Program-made: the position numbers and the translations under genes
Source of the DNA: Oscillospiraceae bacterium
Lineage (GTDB): Bacteria > Bacillota > Clostridia > Oscillospirales > Oscillospiraceae
Length of the DNA: 64,000 nucleotides
NCBI GenBank assembly: GCA_020025595.1
Contig: JAHHRV010000003.1
Span: 62,001-126,000, forward strand
Direction of reading: 5' to 3'
Notes under the pieces: generated by a model
The model's input: the letters and a program-made list of their open reading frames with translations, nothing else
The model's database searches: none
What the model was told of the DNA's origin: nothing
Shown here: piece by piece, positions 31,748 through 39,720 of the stretch
Position numbering within the stretch: position 1 is the first letter of the stretch
Layout of the letters: the number at the start of each line of letters is the position of its first letter

Positions 31748-32320
31748 TTACAGGATATCCTGACCTGCGAAGTATTTCTTCAGGGGCACATACAGCACAC
31801 CTGCGATAGCCATAGCCAGCAGCATATTGGGCAGCATATACACACCGTTGTACACAAGAGAGTACAGCGTTGCATTGTCGAACACGCCAATTCCCGGAAC
31901 CGCAGTAGGCTCATAGATGCGGTAAATGGTCACACCGCTGATGAAATGGACAACGAAACGGGCAGCACAGCCGATAACGGTACCCGGGAAGATGCCCCAG
32001 GACTTACCCTTAAACAGGCCGGCAAGGCCGAGGGGGGTAAATGCTACCAGGTAGTCCAGCAGCATACTCTGCCAGCCCCAGGCATAGGCGCCGTCAAAAA
32101 TCAGCTGCAGCAGGCCAAAAGTGAAGCCTGCCAGCAGGCCCTTGCCCAGACCCCAGCGAACTGCAAAGAACAGAATGGGGAACATAGCGGGAGTCAGGCT
32201 GCCGCCGTTAGGCAGCTCCATCAGTTTCACATAGCTCAGTACCTGAGCCAGTGCCACCATCATGGCGCCTTCGCACAGTGCGCGGACGCGAAGATGCTGT
32301 TTGTTTGTATTGGTTGACAT
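31748..32320 (-). CDS. thiT: Thiamine ECF transporter S component ThiT
   Basis: High-affinity thiamine-binding membrane subunit. The 190-aa protein has six hydrophobic helices and ThiT landmarks: MVALAQVLSYVKL, LPNGGSLTPAMFPI, LLDYLVAFTPLGLAGLFKG and FVVHFISGVTIY. A TPP riboswitch with a terminator precedes it, which confirms the substrate class. It has no ATPase or EcfT neighbour, so it must borrow an ECF module; the one at 12.4-15 kb is a candidate. ThiN at 40.2 kb would phosphorylate the imported thiamine. Confidence 0.95.
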   Translation of the reverse strand: MSTNTNKQHLRVRALCEGAMMVALAQVLSYVKLMELPNGGSLTPAMFPILFFAVRWGLGKGLLAGFTFGLLQLIFDGAYAWGWQSMLLDYLVAFTPLGLAGLFKGKSWGIFPGTVIGCAARFVVHFISGVTIYRIYEPTAVPGIGVFDNATLYSLVYNGVYMLPNMLLAMAIAGVLYVPLKKYFAGQDIL

Positions 32321-32340
32321 AATTCTCTTTCCTCCGAAAC

Positions 32341-32388
32341 AAAAAAGTATCGCATTGCAACCTCGTCATAACGAAGACAATGCGATAC
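32341..32388 (-). terminator. TPP-riboswitch expression-platform terminator
   Basis: On the reverse strand GTATCGCATTG pairs perfectly with CAATGCGATAC and TTTTTTG follows, immediately before the GGAGG of thiT. Ligand-bound aptamer should favour this structure. Confidence 0.9.
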
Positions 32389-32402
32389 TGTACATTCAAC
32401 CA

Positions 32403-32508
32403 ATCCGCATCTTTCCCTACGACGGCATAATCCGTATCAGGTCCGCGGGTCAGCGTTACCAAACGCCCTCTCAGTCGGATGCATCCGACTCCCCGAAGAA
32501 GAGATTTG
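32403..32508 (-). ncRNA. TPP (thiamine pyrophosphate) riboswitch
   Basis: Reverse strand shows the Thi-box blocks in order: a GGGGAGTCGGATGCATCCGA stem region, ACTGAGAGGG, a GCGTTTGGTAACGC variable stem, then GACCCGCGGACCTGATACGG and TTATGCCGTCGTAGGGA. These match the CTGAGA, ACCTGATCTGGATAAT and GCGTAGGGA consensus segments closely. It controls thiT through a downstream terminator. Ends are approximate. Confidence 0.95.
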
Positions 32509-32525
32509 CTCTGCAATCTTTAACT

Positions 32526-32553
32526 ATTATACACCCGTATCAGGCAATGTCAA
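32526..32553 (-). promoter_or_regulatory. Promoter of the TPP-riboswitch/thiT transcript
   Basis: Reverse strand: TTGACA (32548-32553), 16-base spacer, TATAAT (32526-32531). The -35 overlaps the last codon of the HIT gene, so thiT can be transcribed independently. Confidence 0.82.
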
Positions 32554-32891
32554 GCCATATCCGTGGACAGGGTCTTGCCGCCCAGCACATGGAAATGCAG
32601 GTGATTCACGGTCTGGCCTGCATCAGCTCCGCAGTTGGAAACGATCCGGAAGCCGCCGGTCAGGTTCTCCTGCTTGGCAATCATGGCTGCCACTTCCAGG
32701 CAGTGGGCGACCAGTGCGGAATTTTCAGCAGTGATCTCGCTGGCATCCTTGATGTGTTCCTTGGGAATCACCAGTACATGGGTCGGAGCCTGGGGTGCAA
32801 TATCCCGGAAGGCATAAACCGTCTCATCCTCGTATACCTTGGTAGAAGGGATCTCCCCTGCTACGATTTTACAGAACAGACAATCAGACAT
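32550..32891 (-). CDS. HIT family nucleotide hydrolase (HinT-like)
   Basis: 113-aa histidine-triad protein. It has a zinc-type N-terminus CLFCKIVAGEIPS and the catalytic triad HLHFHVLGG at about 97-105. HinT proteins hydrolyse adenosine phosphoramidates and aminoacyl-AMP. AAGGAG precedes the ATG. It follows the COG2426 gene by 18 bases in the same direction. Confidence 0.94.
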   Translation of the reverse strand: MSDCLFCKIVAGEIPSTKVYEDETVYAFRDIAPQAPTHVLVIPKEHIKDASEITAENSALVAHCLEVAAMIAKQENLTGGFRIVSNCGADAGQTVNHLHFHVLGGKTLSTDMA

Positions 32892-32909
32892 AACACATTC
32901 TCCTTTTCA

Positions 32910-33383
32910 TTAAAAGCCCAGTATCGCAAGGACACCGGTGCTTGCAATCGCCATAATGCAGCCAGCCAGAGCAACGCCCAGAGAAACCGCAATGGAAGTG
33001 GTCTTCAGTCCCATGTCCAGGAAGCTTGCAGCCAGAGTTCCCGTCCATGCGCCGGTGCCGGGAAGCGGAATGCCAACAAACAGCATCAGTGCCACAAACA
33101 GGCCGCCGCGACCAGCCTTGGCAATCAGCTTCTGACCGCCGCGCTCGCCCTTTTCCAGGAATTTGGTAAACAGCTTTCCGATATAGGGTCTGTTAGAGCC
33201 CCAGACCAGGACTTTTCTTGCAAACAGATAAATGATCGGCACGGGAATCATATTACCCAATGCACAGATGATAATTGCCGGAATGGAGGGGATTCCCATG
33301 GTAATAGCCATAGGCACGCCGCCGCGCAGCTCCAGCAGAGGTATCATTGATATGAAAAATACAGTCAGATATTTTTTAAGCAT
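32910..33383 (-). CDS. COG2426 small membrane protein (putative small multidrug export family)
   Basis: 157-aa membrane protein with four to five helices. Family landmarks are FFISMIPLLELRGGVPMAI and GNMIPVPIIYLFARK, and the glycine-rich VGIPLPGTGAWTGTLAA. ATG 33383 has AAAGGTGG five bases upstream; an in-frame GTG three codons earlier lies within that site. The family name is historical and transport activity is unproven. It precedes the HIT gene. Confidence 0.85.
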   Translation of the reverse strand: MLKKYLTVFFISMIPLLELRGGVPMAITMGIPSIPAIIICALGNMIPVPIIYLFARKVLVWGSNRPYIGKLFTKFLEKGERGGQKLIAKAGRGGLFVALMLFVGIPLPGTGAWTGTLAASFLDMGLKTTSIAVSLGVALAGCIMAIASTGVLAILGF

Positions 33384-33588
33384 TCTTTCCACCTTTGAGT
33401 TTTATTGCCCCGCTATCATAACATATTGGACTGACATTGGCAACCGCCCAGCGCCTTAGGAATTGTTAAAATTCCGTTTCGCACCACTCTTCCCGGAATA
33501 TCCCACCGCATCCGGAAAGCTGCAGCAAAACGGAACCCATACGCAGAACACCCCGTATGCGTACAGCATACGGGGGCTTTGGCAATAA

Positions 33589-33617
33589 CAAAGCCCACCC
33601 CAGCGGGGTGGGCTTTT
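33589..33617 (-). terminator. Terminator after upp
   Basis: AAAGCCCACCCC (33590-33601) pairs perfectly with GGGGTGGGCTTT (33605-33616) around AGC. A second stem, CCCCGTATGC / GCATACGGGG, lies at 33551-33575. Confidence 0.85.
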
Positions 33618-33620
33618 GAA

Positions 33621-34250
33621 TTACTTGGTGCCGAAAATACGGTCGCCTGCATCGCCCAGACCGGGGATGATGTAGGCATGATCGTTCAGCTTTTCGTCGC
33701 AGGCAGCCAGGTAGATGTCCACATCGGGATGTGCGGCCTGAACAGCCTTAACGCCCTCGGGGCAGCCGATGATATTCATCATGATGATGTTCTTGCAGCC
33801 GTGCTTCTTCAGGAAGTCGATAGCTGCGATTGCGCTGCCGCCGGTAGCCAGCATGGGGTCAACCACATAAACCTGACGGTTTGCCACATCCTCGGGCAGC
33901 TTGCAGTAGTATTCTACGGGCATATGGGTCTCGGGGTCACGATACAGACCAATGTGACCGATCTTTGCAGAGGGGATCAGGTCAACCATGCTGTCGACCA
34001 TGCCCAGACCTGCACGCAGGATGGGAACGATTGCCAGCTTCTTGCCAGCCAGCATACGGCACTTTGCGGTAGCGATGGGAGTCTGCACATCAACCTCAAC
34101 GGTGGGCAGATTGCGGGTAGCCTCATAGCACATCAGGGCAGAGATTTCGCCAATGAGTTCACGGAACTCCTTAACGCTGGTCTCCTTGTTACGCAGGATT
34201 GCCAGCTTGTGCTGGATCAGGGGATGGTCAAAAACGACAACATTGCTCAT
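33621..34250 (-). CDS. upp: Uracil phosphoribosyltransferase
   Basis: Salvages uracil to UMP with PRPP. The 209-aa protein has the family's IVPILRAGLGMVD and the PRPP loop VVDPMLATGGSAIAA, with the uracil-binding end YIIPGLGDAGDRIFGTK. It is the last gene of tsaE-tsaB-upp, 26 bases after tsaB. Confidence 0.96.
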   Translation of the reverse strand: MSNVVVFDHPLIQHKLAILRNKETSVKEFRELIGEISALMCYEATRNLPTVEVDVQTPIATAKCRMLAGKKLAIVPILRAGLGMVDSMVDLIPSAKIGHIGLYRDPETHMPVEYYCKLPEDVANRQVYVVDPMLATGGSAIAAIDFLKKHGCKNIIMMNIIGCPEGVKAVQAAHPDVDIYLAACDEKLNDHAYIIPGLGDAGDRIFGTK

Positions 34251-34276
34251 GTTTTTTCGTACTCCTTTGTTCTGTC

Positions 34277-34981
34277 TTAGTTCTTAGTTTCCCGGGCAAG
34301 GCGCTCACGCTCCGCCTGAGATAATCTCAAATAATTGGGCTGCAGCGCAGCACCGTCTCCGGATTCGCCCCGGGCAATGGCCTCCACTGCCGCCAGTGCC
34401 ACACCGGATGCTCTCTGGTGGGTGCGGTGTTCCACAGGCAGGATCAGATCGGGTACCTGCTCTGACAATGTATGATAGCACAGGTTTGCGCCGTCGCCAA
34501 CCAGAAAAATTTCTCCGCTCAGCGCCTGAAGCTCCGGCTTCAGGTCTTCCAGCGCAATGGCGCGATCTTCGCAGATGCGCTCCAGCTGACCGTCTTTTGC
34601 AAGGAACAGTGCGTTATACACCTGACTGCGCCGGGCATCCATGCAGGCACAGACATAGCCATTGCGCACGCCCAGGCTTCTTGCCATGGATTCAAGCGTC
34701 GATACGCCGTATACCGGAAGCTGTGCGCCCCAGCCGAAGCCCTTGGCTGCAGCCACACCGATCCGAACGCCGGTAAAGCTGCCGGGGCCGGCCGCCACTG
34801 CCACAGCAGTCACATCTTTTACAGATTTCCGGCAGTTTTTCAGCAGATCTTCTGCCATGCTCATCAGCGTCTGGCTGTGGGTCAGTCCGGTATTCTGGTA
34901 GCTCTCCGCCAGAAGGCTCTGGCCGTCATGCAGTGCAGCGGAACAAGCTTTTGCCGATGTTTCAAATGCTAAAATCAGCAA
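34277..34981 (-). CDS. tsaB: tRNA threonylcarbamoyladenosine synthesis protein TsaB
   Basis: Scaffold and regulatory partner of TsaD in t6A37 tRNA modification. The 234-aa protein is an ASKHA fold with ILAFETSAKACSAAL at the N-terminus and VAVAAGPGSFTGVRIGVA. The start is TTG 34981, because AGGAGGAG lies just upstream and the N-terminus then matches the family; the longer frame from 35023 overlaps tsaE far more. It overlaps tsaE by 20 bases. TsaD and TsaC are not in the window. Confidence 0.92.
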   Translation of the reverse strand: MLILAFETSAKACSAALHDGQSLLAESYQNTGLTHSQTLMSMAEDLLKNCRKSVKDVTAVAVAAGPGSFTGVRIGVAAAKGFGWGAQLPVYGVSTLESMARSLGVRNGYVCACMDARRSQVYNALFLAKDGQLERICEDRAIALEDLKPELQALSGEIFLVGDGANLCYHTLSEQVPDLILPVEHRTHQRASGVALAAVEAIARGESGDGAALQPNYLRLSQAERERLARETKN

Positions 34982-35399
34982 TCTTGTCTCCTCCTTCGAT
35001 CTCGATTTTGCGGGAATTCTCACTCAGGCGGGAAATGGTCACAATGATGGGCTGTTCCAGGGCGCCCCAGACATTTTCGCTCCATTCCACTGCGCAGACA
35101 CCGCCGCGCTCCAGGTAATCTTCCCAGCCGATATCAAACAACTCCTCTTCACTGCCCAGCCGATACATATCGAAATGGAACAGCGGCAATCTGCCAGAGG
35201 TGTACTCATTAACAATGGTATATGTGGGGCTGGTGACGATATCGTCGATGCCCAGACCCTTTGCAAGGCCCCGGGTAAACGCCGTCTTTCCCGCACCCAA
35301 ATCTCCCCGATAGGCAATGACCGTTCCCGGTGTCAGCCGCTGAGCCAGCGCTGCGCCCACCGCTTCGGTTTCTGTGGGGGAATTTGTGATAAATTCCAT
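34962..35399 (-). CDS. tsaE: tRNA threonylcarbamoyladenosine synthesis ATPase TsaE
   Basis: 145-aa P-loop ATPase that drives turnover of the TsaBD complex. Walker A is GDLGAGKTAFTRGLA. Family segments SPTYTIVNEY and HFDMYRL and the GWEDYLERGGVCAVEW block are present. A promoter TTTACA / 18 / TAGAAT (reverse strand, 35424-35453) precedes it. It leads tsaE-tsaB-upp. Confidence 0.95.
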   Translation of the reverse strand: MEFITNSPTETEAVGAALAQRLTPGTVIAYRGDLGAGKTAFTRGLAKGLGIDDIVTSPTYTIVNEYTSGRLPLFHFDMYRLGSEEELFDIGWEDYLERGGVCAVEWSENVWGALEQPIIVTISRLSENSRKIEIEGGDKIADFSI

Positions 35400-35477
35400 G
35401 GTATATCAACCTCTTTCTGACCCATTCTAACACAGAAGTTGCCATCTTGTAAAGTGTTTCCCTGTAAATTGAAATTA

Positions 35478-35506
35478 CTTGCAATTTTACCCGTTGCAAG
35501 TATAAT
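35478..35506 (+). promoter_or_regulatory. Promoter of the second M18 gene with embedded dyad
   Basis: TTGCAA (35479-35484), 16-base spacer, TATAAT (35501-35506). CTTGCAA (35478-35484) and TTGCAAG (35494-35500) form an inverted repeat exactly filling the promoter, suggesting a repressor site. Confidence 0.7.
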
Positions 35507-35541
35507 AGATACAGAGTTTATAGAAAAGGAGCAATTCGACT

Positions 35542-36927
35542 ATGACCAACGACGAACTGAAGGAAAGCCTGCTGGCTTCTCCTAAAAACGGATACACCAA
35601 GCTCTCCAGCGAAGAGCGTGAAAAAATGGAAGAATACTGCAAGGGCTACGCTGCATTCATGGATGCCTGCAAGACCGAGCGCGAGGCTACTGCATGGACG
35701 GTGGCTGCCGCTGAAGCTCACGGCTTCAAGGCTATGGTCCCCGGCATGAAGCTGAACCCCGGCGACAAGGTTTACCACAACAACCGCAACAAGAGCATCA
35801 TTCTGGCTGTCATGGGCTCCGAGAGCCTGAACAACGGTGCCAACATCTGCGCCGCTCATGTGGACTCCCCCAGAATGGACATCAAGCCCAACCCCCTGTA
35901 CGAGGATTCTGAGATTGCATACCTGAAGACTCACTACTACGGCGGCATCAAGAAGTACCAGTGGGCAACCATTCCTCTGGCACTGCACGGCGTTGTCTAC
36001 CGCAAGGACGGCACTGTCGTTCCTGTCAACATCGGTGAGGACGAGTCCGATCCCATCCTGGTCGTTTCTGACCTGCTGGTTCACCTGTCCGGCGACCAGA
36101 TGCAGAAGACTGCCGCTCAGGTCATCGCCGGTGAGCAGCTGAATGTCATCGTCGGCACCGAGCCTCTGGAAGGCGAAGGCAGCGACCTGGTCAAGCTGCA
36201 CATCATGAAGCTGCTGAACGAGAAGTACGGCATCATCGAGTCCGACTTCCTGTCCGCTGAGCTGACCATGGTTCCCGCCGGCAAGTGCCGTGAGGTCGGT
36301 CTGGACCGCAGCCTGCTGGGCTGCTACGGCCATGACGACCGTGTGTGCGCCTACGCTGAGATCCTGCCCCTGCTGACCATGGGCACTCCCAAGCACACCG
36401 CTGTGTGCATCCTGGCTGACAAGGAAGAGATCGGCTCCGTGGGCATCTCCGGTATGCAGAGCCACTTCTTCGAGACCTTCATGCAGGATCTGTGCGATGC
36501 AACCGGTGCTAACCTGAACCGTTGCTTCGAGAGCAGCTTCTGCCTGTCCGCCGATGTTTCCAACGCCTTTGACCCCAACTTCGCAGACACCTGCGACAAG
36601 CGCAACAACAGCCAGCTGAACTACGGTGTTGCAATCTGCAAGTACACCGGTTCCCGCGGCAAGGGCGGCGCTTCCGATGCTTCTGCAGAGGCTATGGGCC
36701 ATGTCCGCACCACTCTGGACAACGCAAATGTCACCTGGCAGATTGCAACTCTGGGCAAGGTCGACCAGGGCGGCGGCGGCACCGTTGCAGCCTACATGGC
36801 AAACCGCAACATCGTCACCGTTGACGCAGGCGTTCCCGTTCTGTGCATGCACGCTCCTCTGGAGATCGTCAGCAAGTACGACTGCTACATGACCATGAAG
36901 GCCTGCGAGGCCATCTATCTGGCATAA
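35542..36927 (+). CDS. M18 family aminopeptidase (second paralogue)
   Basis: 461-aa di-zinc aminopeptidase, cytoplasmic. Key segments are CAAHVDSPRMDIKPNPLYED (first His/Asp), ILADKEEIGSVGISGMQS and LSADVSNAFDPNF. It differs from the 428-aa paralogue at 15.0 kb in length and in lacking the SDRPS block, placing it in the ApeA-like branch. Codon use is strongly optimised (CTG, GCT, AAG), as for an abundant enzyme. AAAAGGAG precedes the ATG; it is monocistronic with its own terminator. Confidence 0.93.
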   Translation: MTNDELKESLLASPKNGYTKLSSEEREKMEEYCKGYAAFMDACKTEREATAWTVAAAEAHGFKAMVPGMKLNPGDKVYHNNRNKSIILAVMGSESLNNGANICAAHVDSPRMDIKPNPLYEDSEIAYLKTHYYGGIKKYQWATIPLALHGVVYRKDGTVVPVNIGEDESDPILVVSDLLVHLSGDQMQKTAAQVIAGEQLNVIVGTEPLEGEGSDLVKLHIMKLLNEKYGIIESDFLSAELTMVPAGKCREVGLDRSLLGCYGHDDRVCAYAEILPLLTMGTPKHTAVCILADKEEIGSVGISGMQSHFFETFMQDLCDATGANLNRCFESSFCLSADVSNAFDPNFADTCDKRNNSQLNYGVAICKYTGSRGKGGASDASAEAMGHVRTTLDNANVTWQIATLGKVDQGGGGTVAAYMANRNIVTVDAGVPVLCMHAPLEIVSKYDCYMTMKACEAIYLA

Positions 36928-36957
36928 TTTTTTCGATCATTCCATCGCGCTTTTACT

Positions 36958-36992
36958 GGGTGCAGCTCTTTTTCGGGCTGCACCCTTTTGTT
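36958..36992 (+). terminator. Terminator after the M18 gene
   Basis: GGGTGCAGC (36958-36966) pairs perfectly with GCTGCACCC (36977-36985); TTTTG follows. Confidence 0.85.
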
Positions 36993-37080
36993 ATTCCCGT
37001 GAGTCAGCGCAAACTGCACAAAATTGCACACGCTGTTTTTACAATGTATTCCAAATCAGTTTTCATTTGGTATCAAAATA

Positions 37081-37109
37081 TTGATATTCATTTTTTGTTG
37101 TCGTATAAT
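37081..37109 (+). promoter_or_regulatory. Promoter of the LRR surface protein
   Basis: TTGATA (37081-37086), 17-base spacer, TATAAT (37104-37109). Confidence 0.82.
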
Positions 37110-37161
37110 CCAGGCAGAGACGGAATTTACCCTCTCATAAATTGAAAGAAGGGATAAAACC

Positions 37162-38820
37162 ATGCAAAAAAGCAGAAAGTCCCCGGGCCGTTTGCTCAAA
37201 GGTGTTCTGTGTCTGGGTGCTGCAATGTGCCTGCTGCCATTTGCCGCATCTGCCGAAGGAACGCCCGTTGAAATCAATGAAACCAACTTTCCAGATCCCG
37301 TTTTCAGAAGCTATGTAACGGAAAACTTTGACACCGACACCCATGACAACGCGTTGTCTGAAGCCGAAATCGCCAAGGCAACCCACATATATGTTGATGC
37401 ACAGCAGATTGAAACCCTCAAAGGCATTGAATATTTCACAGCGCTGAACACGCTCACCTGCCACAGCAACAAGCTGACCAGTCTGGATCTGTCCAAAAAC
37501 ACTGCCCTGACTGAGCTGAATTGCCGCAGCAATTCCCTGACTGAACTGAATCTGCGCAGCAACTCCAAGCTGACGAGTGTGTCCTGCTACTATAACAAGC
37601 TGACCAGCCTGGATGTAACGCAGAATCCCCAGCTTACATACCTGGTTTGCAACAGCAATAAGCTGACCGAATTGGATGTTACACACAATCCCCTGCTGTC
37701 CACGCTGGATTGCTCTTCCAATCAGATCGCAGCTCTGGACACCAGCAAAAACCCCAAATTGCATCACCTCGACTGTTCATCCAACGCCCTGACCAGCGTA
37801 GATTTCTCCGCTAACCCTGCTTTGGATACGCTTATGTGCGTCCAGAACAAACTGAGCGCTCTGGATGTCACAAACAACCCCGAACTGCAGAATCTTTACT
37901 GCGGCGCAAACCAGATTTCCCAGCTGAACACAAGCCAGAATCCCCTGCTTGATAAGCTCTCCTGCCCCGAAAATCAGCTGACCAGTCTGGACACCTCCAA
38001 TAATCCCAATCTGACCTATATTATCTGCGGACACAACCAGCTGACCGAATTGGATACCTCGCACAATCCCAAATTGAACTACCTTTTTGTGGACAACAAC
38101 CAAATCTCCAATCTGGATCTGTCTCACCTTCCGGAGCTGATCTCCTGTGAGTGCAACAACAACCGGCTGAGCGCTCTGGATCTTTCCCATAACCCCGGCC
38201 TGGTTAAGATTTCCTGCAGTAACAACCTGCTGACCAGTCTGGATGTCTCCGGTGCCCCGGATTGCACAAATGTTAGTTGCTTCTACAACACCTATGAAAT
38301 TCCCCAGAGAGCGGGTTTTGATTGCACCACTCTGCCCGGTCACTTTGATGTCAGCAAAGTCTCAAATGTGAACGGTGGAAATTTTGATGAAGCAAAGCAT
38401 ACATTCAGCTTTGCAGGCGATGTGGATAAGGCAACTTATGACTACGACATTGGAAACGGCATGACCGTCACCTTCACCCTGACTACCAATGCACCCGTTA
38501 CACCGCCCCCCACCGAGCCCTCTGAGCCTGAAACTCAGCCCACGGAACCTTCTGTCCCCGAGACGAAGCCTACCGAGCCTACCGTCCCCGAGACGAAGCC
38601 CTCCGAGCCTACCGTTCCCGAGACGAAGCCCTCTGAGCCTACCGTCCCTGAGACCAAGCCCACCGAGCCCACCACTCCCGAAACCAAACCCACCCAGCCT
38701 TCCAAGCCCAACAAGACCCCCAATACCGGCGATCTTTCCTGCGCAGGTCTGCTTATGAGCACATTTGCTGCTTCTGCAGGTGCATTGGTTGTACTGGGAA
38801 AGAAGAACAAGAAGAGATAA
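37162..38820 (+). CDS. Wall-anchored leucine-rich-repeat surface protein
   Basis: 552-aa exported protein. It has a signal peptide (residues 1-31, cleavage after ASA) and a capping region. Thirteen leucine-rich repeats of exactly 21 residues follow (about 93-365), each of the form xLxxLxCxxNxLTxLDxSxNP. A beta domain comes next, then a Pro/Glu/Thr stalk with about five ten-residue EPTVPETKPS-type repeats. The C-terminus is a sorting signal: TPNTG near 519-523, a hydrophobic stretch and KKNKKR. Sortase anchoring is inferred from this signal; no sortase gene is in the window. Nearly every repeat has a cysteine at the same place. It is probably an adhesin or glycan/protein-binding surface protein, partner unknown. 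Confidence 0.9.
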   Translation: MQKSRKSPGRLLKGVLCLGAAMCLLPFAASAEGTPVEINETNFPDPVFRSYVTENFDTDTHDNALSEAEIAKATHIYVDAQQIETLKGIEYFTALNTLTCHSNKLTSLDLSKNTALTELNCRSNSLTELNLRSNSKLTSVSCYYNKLTSLDVTQNPQLTYLVCNSNKLTELDVTHNPLLSTLDCSSNQIAALDTSKNPKLHHLDCSSNALTSVDFSANPALDTLMCVQNKLSALDVTNNPELQNLYCGANQISQLNTSQNPLLDKLSCPENQLTSLDTSNNPNLTYIICGHNQLTELDTSHNPKLNYLFVDNNQISNLDLSHLPELISCECNNNRLSALDLSHNPGLVKISCSNNLLTSLDVSGAPDCTNVSCFYNTYEIPQRAGFDCTTLPGHFDVSKVSNVNGGNFDEAKHTFSFAGDVDKATYDYDIGNGMTVTFTLTTNAPVTPPPTEPSEPETQPTEPSVPETKPTEPTVPETKPSEPTVPETKPSEPTVPETKPTEPTTPETKPTQPSKPNKTPNTGDLSCAGLLMSTFAASAGALVVLGKKNKKR

Positions 38821-38855
38821 ACAGCTCTTTCGTTCTTTAACGCCATAATAAAACC

Positions 38856-38900
38856 GCCCCCATCTCAGAGCGTACACCGTACGACCCGGGATGGGGGCAA
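38856..38900. terminator. Bidirectional terminator between the LRR and CooT genes
   Basis: GCCCCCATC (38856-38864) pairs with GATGGGGGC (38890-38898). On the reverse strand GGTTTTATTATG follows, serving the CooT gene; on the plus strand AATTCTATTTG follows. Confidence 0.75.
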
Positions 38901-38935
38901 TTCTATTTGTTCAAAAAATCAGAAAACTGTCCGAA

Positions 38936-39130
38936 TCAGGCAACTGCCTCTTTGATGACGGCAACGCCTTCTACCAGATTGGCCATCTCCAGCGTACCTT
39001 CAATAGCCATCTGACGCTCCATCAGATCAGTCAGAATGACACAGCCATCTTTGCATTCGATGCGCATAACATTCTTCATGATAACAGATTCAGGAACCAG
39101 CTTATTTCTGTAAACAGTAGACAGACACAT
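38936..39130 (-). CDS. CooT family nickel-binding protein
   Basis: 64-aa protein that begins MCLSTVYRNK and contains MKNVMRIECKDGCVILTDLM and IEGTLEMANLVEG, the layout of CooT. CooT binds Ni2+ as a homodimer through the N-terminal Met-Cys and was described for CO-dehydrogenase maturation. There is no cooS/cooC/cooJ in the window. It follows the His-rich gene by 11 bases, with its ribosome binding site over that stop codon. A nickel role fits larB/larC1 elsewhere in the window. Confidence 0.85.
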   Translation of the reverse strand: MCLSTVYRNKLVPESVIMKNVMRIECKDGCVILTDLMERQMAIEGTLEMANLVEGVAVIKEAVA

Positions 39131-39141
39131 ATCAATTCTCC

Positions 39142-39573
39142 TTACTTGACATCCAAGCTCGTCAGAACCGCGCTCAGACGCATATTGCCTTTTTCAAAAT
39201 CGGATACCGCAGCCATAACCTGCTCAAATGCCACATGGTTGCCGGCAGCATCCAGCTGCTTTGCCAAATCTGCCAGTTCATTGGCATGGGCAGCATTGTG
39301 ACCCACCATGTACTTCATCAGAGCCAGCAGCTCTTCCATGGGGGTGTGTTCGCACTGAGATGCGCAGCTGCCGCAATTGGAGTCGCAGTGGCTGTGCTCG
39401 TGGGTGTGACCCTCTGTGTGCAGATGGTCGTGGGTATGGGGGTGGTCATGCTCGTGCTCATGCTCATGGGTATGAGGATGGGTATGAGTCTGACCATCAT
39501 GGGTATGTTCATGAGTATGTTCGTGGATGTGTTCATGAGTGTGACCACCCACGTGATCGTGATCAATATGCAT
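39142..39573 (-). CDS. Histidine-rich metal-binding protein
   Basis: 143 aa in two parts. Residues 1-65 are dominated by His-x-His repeats (HEHTHEHTHDGQTH and similar). A short cysteine patch follows (HCDSNCGSCASQCEH), then a helical domain of about 65 residues (MEELLALMKYMVGHNAAHAN, then VAFEQVMAAVSDFEKGN). No signal peptide, so cytoplasmic. The composition suggests storage or delivery of Ni2+, Zn2+ or Co2+. A consensus promoter faces the divergent CsoR-type gene, with a G-tract operator between them; CooT lies downstream. The metal is unproven. Confidence 0.8.
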   Translation of the reverse strand: MHIDHDHVGGHTHEHIHEHTHEHTHDGQTHTHPHTHEHEHEHDHPHTHDHLHTEGHTHEHSHCDSNCGSCASQCEHTPMEELLALMKYMVGHNAAHANELADLAKQLDAAGNHVAFEQVMAAVSDFEKGNMRLSAVLTSLDVK

Positions 39574-39603
39574 GGTTAATCTCCTCGATTCATTTTTTCT
39601 TTC

Positions 39604-39632
39604 ATTATAATCTCAAACTCTACTTCTGTCAA
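39604..39632 (-). promoter_or_regulatory. Strong promoter of the His-rich/CooT operon
   Basis: Reverse strand: TTGACA (39627-39632), 17-base spacer, TATAAT (39604-39609), a full consensus match. It would need a repressor to be silent. Confidence 0.85.
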
Positions 39633-39649
39633 AACAATTATTTTTCACA

Positions 39650-39667
39650 AATATCCCCCCGGTAAGG
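39650..39667. promoter_or_regulatory. G-tract operator of CsoR/RcnR type
   Basis: The reverse strand reads TTACCGGGGGGATAT, close to the RcnR half-site form TACT-G6-N-AGTA. It lies between the two divergent promoters, directly beside the -35 of the sensor gene and about 20 bases upstream of the -35 of the His-rich gene. Confidence 0.6.
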
Positions 39668-39696
39668 TTGCACATTTTCCCGAAAAATGGTATGAT
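39668..39696 (+). promoter_or_regulatory. Promoter of the CsoR-type sensor gene
   Basis: TTGCAC (39668-39673), 17-base spacer, TATGAT (39691-39696) with TGG extended -10. It abuts the G-tract operator. Confidence 0.75.
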
Positions 39697-39720
39697 ATTC
39701 AAAAGAAAGAGGTGACCCCA

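Noticed and set aside
38500..38710. Direct repeats suggesting a CRISPR or minisatellite
   Set aside because: In-frame 30-base units encode the Pro-rich stalk of the LRR protein.
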